NCBI RefSeq assembly: GCF_014252955.1
Contig: NZ_JACMIA010000001.1
Location: 3,308,258-3,372,257 of the forward strand
Source of the DNA: Stappia sp. 28M-7
GTDB lineage: Bacteria > Pseudomonadota > Alphaproteobacteria > Rhizobiales > Stappiaceae
Direction of reading: 5' to 3'
Length of the DNA stretch: 64,000 nucleotides
Shown here: positions 7,889 through 15,958 of the stretch, one piece after another
Layout: the number at the start of each line of letters is the position of its first letter
Numbering within the stretch: the first letter of the stretch is position 1
The notes under the pieces: model-generated
Databases searched by the model: none
The model's input: the letters and a program-made list of their open reading frames with translations, nothing else
Told to the model about the DNA's origin: nothing
Position numbers and translations under genes: made by a program

Positions 7889-9069
7889 GCCAGCCCCTCC
7901 ACGCGCGGCGACAGCCAGGCGGCGAGATCGTCATGGTGCCGTTTCAACACCTCCCGCTCGCGGGCTCTTGCCGATGCGAGCCGCTCTAAGCTCGCAGCCG
8001 GTTGATCGAGATCGCGCGCAACCGCCTGAAACAGCGCGGTCAGATCGCTTTGCCCATCGAAGGCATGGCAACGATCCGCAAGACCCATCGCGGCGAACTG
8101 GCCGGCAATCTTGTGATGGGTGGAAATGCCGAAGACCGGCGCTCCCAAGCCGATGGAGGCCAGCCCCGCATGGTAGCGCATGGCGATGACGGCGGAGGCA
8201 CGGCGATAGAGGTCGAAGCTTGCAGACCAGCCCCCCTCTCCTTGCGCCAGTCCGGCGACAATCACGCGCTCTCGCCGCAGCCTGTCGTCGAGCGCATCGA
8301 GGACGGAGCCGATGGGGCCGAAATCGCTGTAAATGTGGGGGACGAAAACACAGATGAGCGTTTCGTCCGCCGCCAGTAGCTCCTCGATCCCCGCTGCGAC
8401 CGCAGCACCGAAGCGCTCCGTCAGATCCTCGCCATCCGCGCTCGCATAACGCTTGTCCGGCATGTCGCCGGCAAGGTTCACGGCAATGAAGCGACGGCCC
8501 TCGGGCAAACCGGGATGCGGCCACGCCTGCGGCTCGGCGAAAAGACCGCCGTCCGGCACGACCTGCATGGCATCGGCATAGGCCGCGCCCACATGCTGGC
8601 GAATGAAGTCGCCGGACCCGTCATTGCGCAATGAGAAGCGGCAATGGTCGAAGGCGAGCATCTCGTCGAGAAACGCGCGGGTCCGCGCCACCGCCACCGG
8701 ACTGACGCCGCGCGTCGCATCGACGCCGAGCCCATGGAACAGGATCGGCCGGCGTATCGCCGCAAAGAGTTCCGGGCCGGCCTCCAGATAGGTGCCGGAG
8801 GAGGTAGTCTCGCGCCAGAGCTGGAACAGGCTGAAGCCACCGACCACAACAACGTCGGCCTCGTTCGCTTGTGCCACGAACGTCTCGTCGAAAGCCCGGC
8901 GACGCCAATGGATGAAATCGCGCACCTCGCAGGGGCGATGCTCGAGAGCCCAGGGAAGGTCCTCGGCCCTGGTGCGGTACTCCCCGTCATGCATGGCGTT
9001 GTCGCCGAGATTGCCGACGAAGGAAGCCAGATGAAGGACGGAGAGCGCTCGCATGCGGTCGAAGGTCAC
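7885..9069 (-). CDS. polysaccharide pyruvyl transferase family protein
   Basis: A 394-residue member of the polysaccharide pyruvyl transferase (CsaB-like) family: LHLASFVGNLGDNAM near the N-terminus, EADVVVVGGFSLFQ near 90, PILFHGLGVDATRGVSP near 125, SLRNDGSGDFI near 160 and AMRYHAGLASIGLGAPVFGIS near 310. The family adds ketal pyruvate to sugars, though many members in glycan clusters have other roles. The start is GTG at 9069 with GAAGG 7 nt upstream; an ATG five codons later (9054) is an alternative. The start lies 10 bp after the NeuB-like stop. Confidence 0.82.
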   Translation of the reverse strand: MTFDRMRALSVLHLASFVGNLGDNAMHDGEYRTRAEDLPWALEHRPCEVRDFIHWRRRAFDETFVAQANEADVVVVGGFSLFQLWRETTSSGTYLEAGPELFAAIRRPILFHGLGVDATRGVSPVAVARTRAFLDEMLAFDHCRFSLRNDGSGDFIRQHVGAAYADAMQVVPDGGLFAEPQAWPHPGLPEGRRFIAVNLAGDMPDKRYASADGEDLTERFGAAVAAGIEELLAADETLICVFVPHIYSDFGPIGSVLDALDDRLRRERVIVAGLAQGEGGWSASFDLYRRASAVIAMRYHAGLASIGLGAPVFGISTHHKIAGQFAAMGLADRCHAFDGQSDLTALFQAVARDLDQPAASLERLASARAREREVLKRHHDDLAAWLSPRVEGLA

Positions 9070-9079
9070 GATCCGGCCT

Positions 9080-9949
9080 TCACAGCGAAGCCAGCGTATC
9101 CTTGCGGCGCAGTTTCTCCATGACCGGACGCTCGCGGGAATAGATGTCGATCACGCCGTCGCCGCGCACCTTCTCGGCAAGGCGGATACCGGCGATCATC
9201 TCCTTCACCTGCGCAACGTCGATGGAGGACGACTGGTCGGAGCCCCACATCGTGCGGTCCAGCGTGAAATGCCGCTCGACAGAGACCGCGCCGAACGCGA
9301 TCGACAGGATGCTCGGCAGGATCCCCTCCTCATGGCCGGAATAGCCGATCTTGAGATGGGGAAAGCGCTCGCGCAGGGTCGAGATGCCGGCGAGATTGAT
9401 TTCCTCCGGCAGCGCCGGATAGGTCGAGGTGCAATGGTAGAGGCAGGCGATCTCGCCACCGGCCTCCTCGATGGTTTCCACCACCGCTTCCACCATTTTG
9501 AGATTGCACATCCCCGTCGACACGAGCAGCGGCACACCGGTACGCGCCGCATGCACCAGCAGTGCGCGGTCGGTGACCGAAGCCGAGGCGATCTTCAGAT
9601 AGGGAGCGTCCAGCGCCACGAGGAAGTCGACGGAGGCCTCGTCCCAGGGCGACGCATACCAGGTGATGCCCAGTTCGGCACACAGCGCGGAAATGCGTTC
9701 GTACTCCTTGCGGCCGAACTCCAGTCCCCGCTTCAGATCCCCATTGGTCTCGCCGAGCGGCGACTTGCGCGGCTTGGCCAGTTCCTCTGCGGAATAGACG
9801 ATGTCGACGGTGCGCTTCTGGAACTTGACCGCATCGCAGCCGACACGATGCGCCGCACGGATCATCTCCAGCGCAAGGTCGATGCTGCCATTGTGGTTGA
9901 TGCCGATCTCGGCGACGACCGTGCACCTGTCGAATGTAAAGAGGCTCAT
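9080..9949 (-). CDS. NeuB-family nonulosonic acid synthase, short form without SAF domain
   Basis: NeuB-family enzymes condense phosphoenolpyruvate with a hexosamine-derived sugar to give sialic, legionaminic or pseudaminic acid. The TIM barrel is intact: AEIGINHNG (13-21), VKFQKR, WYASPWDEASVDFL, YLKIASASVTD, STGMCNLKMVE, LYHCTSTYPALPEEINL, GYSGHEEG and the metal-site VERHFTLDRTMWGSD (about 232-246). The protein stops at 289 residues with KLRRKDTLASL. Usual NeuB proteins are about 340-350 residues with a C-terminal SAF (antifreeze-like) domain that closes the dimer's active site, and that domain is absent. ATG at 9949 was chosen because the family N-terminus follows it; the upstream in-frame stretch is unlike the family. 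First gene of the operon. Confidence 0.88.
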   Translation of the reverse strand: MSLFTFDRCTVVAEIGINHNGSIDLALEMIRAAHRVGCDAVKFQKRTVDIVYSAEELAKPRKSPLGETNGDLKRGLEFGRKEYERISALCAELGITWYASPWDEASVDFLVALDAPYLKIASASVTDRALLVHAARTGVPLLVSTGMCNLKMVEAVVETIEEAGGEIACLYHCTSTYPALPEEINLAGISTLRERFPHLKIGYSGHEEGILPSILSIAFGAVSVERHFTLDRTMWGSDQSSSIDVAQVKEMIAGIRLAEKVRGDGVIDIYSRERPVMEKLRRKDTLASL

Positions 9950-10313
9950 CTCGCGATCTTTTCGGGCTCGCGGCAAACGCTGTACCGCCCTGTGGCAACA
10001 CGATGCGTTTGCGGGTTTCGCTGTCCGTCCCTCGCCGCACGGCAATCCCTTAACCGCTGGGAGAGGCAGGCCGGCGCCGATCCATCGGCGGCAGCCTTCG
10101 AAGCACCCCTGCAGTATCCCCGTTTCAGCGTGATTCGGCGAGCAAATTTAAGGACCTGTCGCAGGATGCGAGACCCTGCGGCAACCGGTAACCGCGCGTT
10201 TACCTTAATACCCGTTAACCACCTGTTTTTACGAATGATTCTGAAACGAAAGGCTAGTTTGGGCCAGCAACGAGGATGCGTTGCGTTAGTTGTTACCAGA
10301 AAGGTAAATCACA
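9950..10313. other. divergent regulatory region, sugar operon / first flagellin
   Basis: No gene seen. The right half (10140-10313) is relatively AT-rich and contains a CtrA-like site (separate entry). The ribosome-binding region of flagellin 1 (AGAAAGG) precedes ATG at 10314. No terminator or sigma-54 match was found. It must also contain the promoter for the minus-strand sugar operon. Confidence 0.5.
10215..10229 (+). promoter_or_regulatory. CtrA-like site upstream of flagellin 1
   Basis: TTAA-CCACCTG-TTTT, close to the CtrA consensus TTAA-N7-TTAA with the second half degenerate. A third TTAA lies just 5' (CTTAATACCC). It sits about 85 bp before the flagellin ATG. Assignment is by pattern only. 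Confidence 0.4.
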
Positions 10314-11699
10314 ATGAGCGTTACTCTCTCCGCTGGCGTGCGCCAGAACCTCCTGTCGCTGCAGAAGACTGCCGACATGATGTCCCAGACGCAGAACCGG
10401 CTCGCCACGGGCAAGAAGGTCAACTCGGCCCTCGACAACCCGACCAACTTCTTTACCTCGCAGAACCTGAACTCGCGTGCCAACGAGCTGTCGAGCCTGC
10501 TCGACGGCATCTCCAACGCGACGAAGACCCTGGAAGCTGCCGACAACGGTATCAAGGGCATCACCAAGCTGGTCGAGAGCGCCCAGTCGACTGCTCGTCA
10601 GGCGCTTCAGGCCGGCGGCGGCGGTTCCGGCACCGTGGTGGAGAGCTCCTCGTCGATCTCGACCAACGGCCTGACCCCGGCCTCGGGCGAGACGATCCAG
10701 GACCAGGCCAAGCGCCAGACCCTGTCCAACCTCGGCTTCACCAACGGCGACACGATCACCGTTCAGACGACCGACACCGACACCGGTGCCGTTTCCGAGA
10801 TCGAGATCACCGTCGGCACCACCCAGAAGGCTGACGGTACGGGCGCGGTCGCGACGGTTCAGGACGCTGTCGACGTCATCAACGCTTCGGGCGTTGCCAC
10901 GGCGGAAGTCACCGATGCCGGCAAGCTGAAAATCTCCGGCTCCGACACCGAGACGGTGAACCTTCAGATCGGCGACAACGACGGCGACGGCAACTCGGCA
11001 ACCACGCAGGCGACCTCGCTGGCCGCTTCGCTCGGCTTCGGCAGCAACACGTCGGTCGACCTGTCGAGCCCGGCGGACGGCGACTATGTTGACGCTGGCG
11101 AGACGGCCGTCACCTTCACCAACGGCGCCACCGTCGGTGCAGCCGACACCTTCTCGATCACCACCCAGGCCAACCCGGCCTCGAACTCGTCCTCGCGCCA
11201 GAAGCTGGTGTCGCAGTTCAACGAGATCCTGGGCCAGATCGACAAGCTCGCTGCCGACTCGTCCTACAACGGCGTCAACCTGATCAACTCTTCGTCCTCG
11301 AAGCTGACCGTCGCCTTCAACGAGAAGCGTGACGCAGCCAACAAGTCGGAGCTGTCGATCAGCGGCAAGGACCTCACCTCGTCGGGCCTGGGCCTGGGCA
11401 GCGTGTCGAGCCTCAGCGACGCCGAGGCGAACGCCACCCTCGACAAGCTGAGCGACGCCCTGACGTCCCTGCGCGAGACGTCGTCCACCTTCGGTTCGAA
11501 CCTGAACACGGTCACGATCCGCAAGGACTTCACCAAGGACCTGATCAACACCCTGCAGACGGGCGCTGACAACCTGGTGCTGGCCGACACCAACGAGGAA
11601 GGTGCGAACCTTCTCGCCCTGCAGACCCGCCAGTCGCTGTCCACCACGGCGCTGTCGCTGTCCTCGCAGGCCGACCAGGCGGTGCTGCGTCTCCTCTAA
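10314..11699 (+). CDS. flagellin, copy 1 of 3
   Basis: Filament subunit, 461 residues. The conserved N-terminal coiled coil (SAGVRQNLLSLQKTADMMSQ, then TGKKVNSALDNPTNFFTS) and the C-terminal coiled coil ending in QADQAVLRLL are the D0/D1 parts. The centre (about residues 110-290) is the surface-exposed variable domain and contains a flagellin IN-type motif (DVINASGVATAEVTDAGKLKI, residues about 186-206) and an EF-hand-like DNDGDG loop near 223. Expected for polymerisation: hydrophobic termini and no signal peptide. This copy diverges most at its ends (MSVTLSAG; ends LL instead of LF). Its leader differs from those of copies 2 and 3. A strong terminator follows. Confidence 0.95.
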   Translation: MSVTLSAGVRQNLLSLQKTADMMSQTQNRLATGKKVNSALDNPTNFFTSQNLNSRANELSSLLDGISNATKTLEAADNGIKGITKLVESAQSTARQALQAGGGGSGTVVESSSSISTNGLTPASGETIQDQAKRQTLSNLGFTNGDTITVQTTDTDTGAVSEIEITVGTTQKADGTGAVATVQDAVDVINASGVATAEVTDAGKLKISGSDTETVNLQIGDNDGDGNSATTQATSLAASLGFGSNTSVDLSSPADGDYVDAGETAVTFTNGATVGAADTFSITTQANPASNSSSRQKLVSQFNEILGQIDKLAADSSYNGVNLINSSSSKLTVAFNEKRDAANKSELSISGKDLTSSGLGLGSVSSLSDAEANATLDKLSDALTSLRETSSTFGSNLNTVTIRKDFTKDLINTLQTGADNLVLADTNEEGANLLALQTRQSLSTTALSLSSQADQAVLRLL

Positions 11700-11728
11700 G
11701 GAGCCAGCCGCAAGGCACGAAACGAACC

Positions 11729-11761
11729 AGGGCGGCGAGTCGCGACTCGCCGCCCTTTTTT
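11729..11761 (+). terminator. rho-independent terminator of flagellin 1
   Basis: Perfect inverted repeat AGGGCGGCGAGT / ACTCGCCGCCCT around CGCG, followed by six T. It lies 30 bp after the stop. Confidence 0.9.
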
Positions 11762-11831
11762 CCGGCTCTTTCGATATGGTTAACGAACCTGTTGGAAGCA
11801 CAGGCAAATTGAGAACGAGGACAAGGAGCTG

Positions 11832-11846
11832 TTAACCCTAATTTAG
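11832..11846 (+). promoter_or_regulatory. CtrA-like site upstream of flagellin 2
   Basis: TTAA-CCCTAAT-TTAG matches the TTAA-N7-TTAA CtrA consensus at seven of eight fixed bases, about 76 bp before the flagellin 2 ATG. A further GGTTAAC lies at 11778. Confidence 0.5.
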
Positions 11847-11922
11847 CGTTTCCACGCCAGTCTGGCTGCGAGCCTCAGGACGAGGCCATGCATAGTTTTG
11901 GACAGCCAGAAAGGATTTCCGA

Positions 11923-13311
11923 ATGTCCGACATTACTCTCTCCGCCGGTGTGCGTCAGAACCTGCTGACGCTGCAGAACACCGCCGACATGATGGCCACC
12001 ACCCAGAACCGCCTTGCCACCGGCAAGAAGGTCAACTCGGCCCTCGACAACCCGACCAACTTCTTCACCTCGCAGTCGCTGTCGGCCCGCGCCAAGGACC
12101 TGACCAACCTGCTCGACGGCATCGGCAACGCGATCAAGACGATCGAGGCCGCCGACAACGGCATCACCGCCATCACCAAGCTGGTGGAGAGCGCCCAGTC
12201 GACCGCCCGCCAGGCGCTGCAGGACGGTTCGGCCGGTTCCGGCACCGTGGTGGAAAGCTCCTCGTCGATCTCGACCAACGGCCTGTCGCCGATCTCCGGC
12301 GAGTCGATCCAGGACCAGGCCAAGCGCCAGACCCTGGCCAACCTGGGCTTCACCAACGGCGACACGATCACCCTGCAGACGACGAACACCGACACCGGCG
12401 GCGTCGCCTCGATCCAGATCTCCGTCGGCACCACCCAGAAGGCTGACGGCACGGGCCCGGTCTCGACCGTCCAGGACGTCCTCGACGTGATCAACGCCTC
12501 GGGCGTTGCCACGGCCGAGGTCACCGACGCCGGCAAGCTGAAGATCACCGGCTCCGATTCGGAGACCGTCAATCTCAACATCGGCGACAACGACGGCGAC
12601 GGCTCGACCACGACGTCCCAGGCAACGTCGCTGGCCGCATCGCTCGGCTTCGGCACCAACACCTCGATCGATCTGTCGAGCCCGGCAGACGGCGACTATG
12701 TTGACGCCGGCGAGACGGCCGTCACCTTCACCGACGGTGCCACCGCCGGTGCAGCCGACACCTTCTCGATCACCACCCAGGCCAACCCGGCTTCGAACTC
12801 GTCCACCCGCCAGAAGCTGGTGTCGCAGTTCAACGACATCCTGGGCCAGATCGACAAGCTCGCTGCCGACGCCTCGTTCAACGGCATCAACCTGATCAAT
12901 TCCTCGTCCTCCAAGCTGACCGTTGCCTTCAACGAGAAGCGCGATGCGGCGACGAAGTCGGAGCTGAAGCTGCAGGGCGAGGACCTCACCTCGTCGGGCC
13001 TCAACATCACCAAGGCGTCGAGCCTGAACGACACCGAGGCGAACAACGCGCTCGATGAGCTCTCCGAGGCGCTGATCACCCTGCGCGAGGCCGGCTCCAA
13101 GTTCGGTTCGAACCTGTCGACGGTGCAGATCCGCAAGGACTACACCAAGGCTGCGGTGAACACGCTGCAGACCGGCGCCGACAACCTGGTGCTGGCCGAC
13201 ACCAACGAGGAAGGTGCCAACCTTCTCGCCCTGCAGACCCGCCAGCAGCTGTCCACCACGGCGCTGTCGCTGTCCTCGCAGGCCGACCAGGCGGTGCTGC
13301 GTCTGTTCTGA
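11923..13311 (+). CDS. flagellin, copy 2 of 3
   Basis: Filament subunit, 462 residues, colinear with the copies on both sides. The first 100 residues (MSDITLSAGVRQNLLTLQNTA onward) are almost identical to copy 3, while the central domain is closer to copy 1 (TETVNLxIGDNDGDG and GETAVTFTxGAT). This mosaic pattern suggests gene conversion. The IN-type motif and the DNDGDG loop are present. It shares the 19-base leader GAAAGGATTTCCGAATGTC with copy 3, spanning the Shine-Dalgarno and start, a plausible site for the post-transcriptional regulator FlbT. It has its own terminator. Confidence 0.95.
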   Translation: MSDITLSAGVRQNLLTLQNTADMMATTQNRLATGKKVNSALDNPTNFFTSQSLSARAKDLTNLLDGIGNAIKTIEAADNGITAITKLVESAQSTARQALQDGSAGSGTVVESSSSISTNGLSPISGESIQDQAKRQTLANLGFTNGDTITLQTTNTDTGGVASIQISVGTTQKADGTGPVSTVQDVLDVINASGVATAEVTDAGKLKITGSDSETVNLNIGDNDGDGSTTTSQATSLAASLGFGTNTSIDLSSPADGDYVDAGETAVTFTDGATAGAADTFSITTQANPASNSSTRQKLVSQFNDILGQIDKLAADASFNGINLINSSSSKLTVAFNEKRDAATKSELKLQGEDLTSSGLNITKASSLNDTEANNALDELSEALITLREAGSKFGSNLSTVQIRKDYTKAAVNTLQTGADNLVLADTNEEGANLLALQTRQQLSTTALSLSSQADQAVLRLF

Positions 13312-13333
13312 TCAAGAGCGATACGAAGCAACA

Positions 13334-13366
13334 AACGGCGGGCGAAAGCCCGCCGTTTTCGTTTTC
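13334..13366 (+). terminator. rho-independent terminator of flagellin 2
   Basis: AACGGCGGGC-gaaa-GCCCGCCGTT, a 10-bp stem with a GNRA-type loop, then TTCGTTTTC. Confidence 0.9.
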
Positions 13367-13415
13367 AGAAAATCTTTTTGAATCCCTAACATTTTCATCG
13401 CGATATGCGACATGG

Positions 13416-13430
13416 TTAACCAGTCGTTAG
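13416..13430 (+). promoter_or_regulatory. CtrA-like site upstream of flagellin 3
   Basis: TTAA-CCAGTCG-TTAG, seven of eight fixed bases of the TTAA-N7-TTAA consensus, about 76 bp before the flagellin 3 ATG, nearly the same distance as before flagellin 2. Confidence 0.5.
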
Positions 13431-13506
13431 GATTTTCGCGCCAATTATTAACGCGTTCTCAGGATGAGATGCGCCTGACTGCCAGGCGGTGCGAAAGGAT
13501 TTCCGA

Positions 13507-14895
13507 ATGTCTGACATCACTCTCTCCGCCGGTGTGCGCCAGAACCTGCTGACGCTGCAGAACACCGCCGACATGATGGCCTCCACCCAGAACCGTCTCG
13601 CCACCGGCAAGAAGGTCAACTCGGCCCTCGACAATCCGACCAACTTCTTCACCTCGCAGTCGCTGTCGGCCCGCGCCAAGGACCTGACCAACCTGCTCGA
13701 CGGCATCGGCAACGCGATCAAGACGATCGAAGCAGCCGACAACGGCATCACCGCCATCACCAAGCTGGTGGAGAGCGCCCAGTCGACCGCGCGCCAGGCG
13801 CTGCAGGACGGCTCGGCCGGTTCCGGCACCGTGGTGGAAAGCTCCTCGTCGATCTCGACCAACGGTCTGACCCCGGTTTCCGGCGAGTCGATCCAGGACC
13901 AGGCGCGTCGTCAGACCCTGGCCAACCTCGGCTTCACCAACGGCGATACGATCGAGCTGTCGACCGCCAACACCAGCAACGGTTCGATCGCCGGCATCTC
14001 CATCACCGTCGGAACGACCCAGAAGACCGACGGCACGGGCCCGGTCTCGACCGTCCAGGACGTCCTCGACGTGATCAACGCCTCGGGCGTTGCCACGGCT
14101 GAGGTCACCGACGCCGGCAAGCTGAAGATCACCGCCTCCGACGCGGAAGATCTGTTCCTGAACATTTTCGACAATGACGGCGACGGCAACTCGGCGACCA
14201 CGCAGCAGACCTCGCTGGCGGCATCGTTGGGCTTCGGCACCAACACTTCCATCGATCTGTCGAGCCCGGCCGACGGCGACTATAACGACCCCGGCGAAAC
14301 CCAGGTCAGCTTCAGCAACGGCGCCACCGCCGGCGACATGGACTCGCTGATCATCGCCGCCCGAGCCAACCCGGCTGCGAATTCCTCCACCCGCCAGAAG
14401 CTGGTCGGGCAGTTCAACAACATCCTGGGCCAGATCGACAAGCTCGCGGCTGACGCTTCGTTCAACGGCATCAACCTGATCAATTCCTCGTCCGCCAAGC
14501 TGACCGTTGCCTTCAACGAGAAGCGCGATGCGGCGACGAAGTCGGAGCTGAAGCTGCAGGGCGAGGACCTCACCTCCGCCGGCCTCAACATCACCAACGT
14601 GTCCAGCCTGAGCGACACCGAGGCGAACCAGGCGCTCGACGAGCTCTCCGAGGCGCTGATCACCCTGCGCGAGGCGGGATCCAAGTTCGGCTCGAGCCTG
14701 TCGACCGTGCAGATCCGCAAGGACTTCACCAAGTCCTCGATCAACACGCTGCAGACCGGCGCCGACAACCTGGTGCTTGCCGACACCAACGAGGAAGGTG
14801 CCAACCTCCTCGCCCTGCAGACCCGCCAGCAGCTGTCCACCACGGCGCTGTCGCTGTCGTCGCAGGCTGACCAGGCGGTGCTGCGTCTGTTCTAA
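13507..14895 (+). CDS. flagellin, copy 3 of 3
   Basis: Filament subunit, 462 residues. Termini are nearly identical to copy 2. The central domain is the most different of the three (ELSTANTSNGSIAGISITVG, then AEDLFLNIFDNDGDGNS, then a stretch around GDMDSLIIAARANPAA). The IN-type motif is kept, as is DNDGDG. An upstream in-frame ATG (13489, six extra codons) exists, but the MSDITLSAG start with GAAAGGA 8 nt upstream matches copy 2. It is followed by its own terminator, then flbT and flaF. Confidence 0.95.
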   Translation: MSDITLSAGVRQNLLTLQNTADMMASTQNRLATGKKVNSALDNPTNFFTSQSLSARAKDLTNLLDGIGNAIKTIEAADNGITAITKLVESAQSTARQALQDGSAGSGTVVESSSSISTNGLTPVSGESIQDQARRQTLANLGFTNGDTIELSTANTSNGSIAGISITVGTTQKTDGTGPVSTVQDVLDVINASGVATAEVTDAGKLKITASDAEDLFLNIFDNDGDGNSATTQQTSLAASLGFGTNTSIDLSSPADGDYNDPGETQVSFSNGATAGDMDSLIIAARANPAANSSTRQKLVGQFNNILGQIDKLAADASFNGINLINSSSAKLTVAFNEKRDAATKSELKLQGEDLTSAGLNITNVSSLSDTEANQALDELSEALITLREAGSKFGSSLSTVQIRKDFTKSSINTLQTGADNLVLADTNEEGANLLALQTRQQLSTTALSLSSQADQAVLRLF

Positions 14896-14919
14896 GGTAA
14901 ATACTAGGCAAATATTTCC

Positions 14920-14952
14920 AGGCGGCGGGGGCACCTGCCGCCTTTTTTATTC
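14920..14952 (+). terminator. rho-independent terminator of flagellin 3
   Basis: AGGCGGC / GCCGCCT, a 7-bp stem with a loop of about 10 nt, followed by a run of T (TTTTTTATT). Confidence 0.8.
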
Positions 14953-15004
14953 TGGAAGCGCTTAAATTCTTGCTTGAATCACTGCGCTATGAGAGTATTT
15001 GACC

Positions 15005-15478
15005 ATGGCACTGAAGATCGAACTACGCCCCAAGGAAAGGTTTATCGTCGGGTCCACCGTGATCACCAACGGCGACCATCGGACGCATATCTTCATCGAG
15101 GGCAACGAACCGATCCTTCGCGAGAAAGACATCTACACTGCCGAAACCGCGAATACACCCGCGAAACGGATCTATCTTGCGGTGCAGCTCATGTATCTCA
15201 ACCAGGACATCGAGCGGCACAGGAAGGTCTATTTCGATCTGATCAACGACTTCATTCAGGCGGCACCGAGCACCATCGGCCTGATCGATGCCGTCAACAA
15301 TGAGATCTTAACCGGTTCTCTCTACGCTGCCTTGCGACGGGCTAAGGAACTGGTCGAGTACGAACGGGAACTGATCGCACATGCACAATCTGGCCACCGC
15401 AGCTTATCAGCAGACGACGCAATCGACCGTGAGCCCGCGCGAGCTGGAGGCCACGCTGCTGCTCAAGGCGGCAGCTAG
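15005..15478 (+). CDS. flbT: flagellin biosynthesis regulator FlbT
   Basis: FlbT binds flagellin mRNA 5' regions and couples flagellin synthesis to hook assembly in alphaproteobacteria. The product (157 residues) begins MALKIELRPKERFIVGSTVI and keeps the conserved ILREKDIYTAETANTPAKRIYLAVQ centre and YFDLINDFIQAAPST. The last 32 or so codons overlap flaF in another frame and code a low-complexity tail (GGHAAAQGGS), so the functional core probably ends near residue 125. ATG at 15005 fits the family; a TTG two codons upstream is less likely. It lies just after the flagellins, the usual position. Confidence 0.93.
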   Translation: MALKIELRPKERFIVGSTVITNGDHRTHIFIEGNEPILREKDIYTAETANTPAKRIYLAVQLMYLNQDIERHRKVYFDLINDFIQAAPSTIGLIDAVNNEILTGSLYAALRRAKELVEYERELIAHAQSGHRSLSADDAIDREPARAGGHAAAQGGS

Positions 15479-15752
15479 GCTTCAGGCCGTCAAGGACGAC
15501 TGGGGCAACGACAACGGCTTGGTGACGCTGGATGAGGCGCTGTCGTACAATCGTCGGCTCTGGACGATCCTTGCGACGTCGGTCACGAGCAACGACAATC
15601 CGATGCCGAAAGAGATCAAGCAGAACCTCGGTTCGCTTGGCGCGTTCATCCTCAAGCATACGCTCGACGTGATGACCAATCCGAGCCCCGACCGGCTGAC
15701 GACGCTGATCCAGATCAACCGCAACATCGCTCAGGGCCTGCGGGGCACCTGA
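15381..15752 (+). CDS. flaF: flagellar biosynthesis regulator FlaF
   Basis: FlaF acts with FlbT: in Caulobacter it is needed for flagellin synthesis and secretion and opposes FlbT. The 123-residue helical protein has the family features AYQQTTQSTVSPRELEATLL, NRRLWTILATSVTSNDNPMP and LKQNLGSLGAFI-like sequence near residue 80. The start (ATG at 15381) lies 98 bp inside flbT in a different frame, an unusually long overlap implying translational coupling. A terminator follows 40 bp later. Confidence 0.92.
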   Translation: MHNLATAAYQQTTQSTVSPRELEATLLLKAAARLQAVKDDWGNDNGLVTLDEALSYNRRLWTILATSVTSNDNPMPKEIKQNLGSLGAFILKHTLDVMTNPSPDRLTTLIQINRNIAQGLRGT

Positions 15753-15792
15753 CGACAGCGCGACAAGGGCCCTCCCCTTTCATCGTCTTTCG

Positions 15793-15819
15793 AACGCCGG
15801 CCTCGCGCCGGCGTTTTTT
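15793..15819 (+). terminator. rho-independent terminator of flbT-flaF
   Basis: AACGCCGGC / GCCGGCGTT, a 9-bp perfect stem with a 5-nt loop, followed by six T. Confidence 0.9.
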
Positions 15820-15848
15820 GTATCCGCTCCTTGTCTGAACCAGACAAG

Positions 15849-15879
15849 ACAAAGCCCGGCGAATGGACTTCGCCGGGCT
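15849..15879 (-). terminator. rho-independent terminator of flgE-flgK-flgL
   Basis: On the minus strand AGCCCGGCGAA / TTCGCCGGGCT forms an 11-bp perfect stem with a 5-nt loop followed by TTGTCTTGTC. It lies 80 bp beyond the flgL stop. With the flaF terminator it separates the two convergent operons. Confidence 0.75.
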
Positions 15880-15958
15880 CGACAGTTCTTCAAGAGTGCC
15901 TGGCGCTCGCCGGGCGGACGGCTCGTTGCCCGCTCGTGCTCAGGAGCCCGGCAAGGGC

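Noticed and set aside
11770-11795. Sigma-54 promoter before flagellin 2 (TTGGAAGCACAGGC)
   Set aside because: GG and GC are two bases too close and -12 does not read TTGC.
15450-15480. Frameshift joining flbT and flaF
   Set aside because: Both proteins are complete at their conserved ends and occur as separate genes in relatives.
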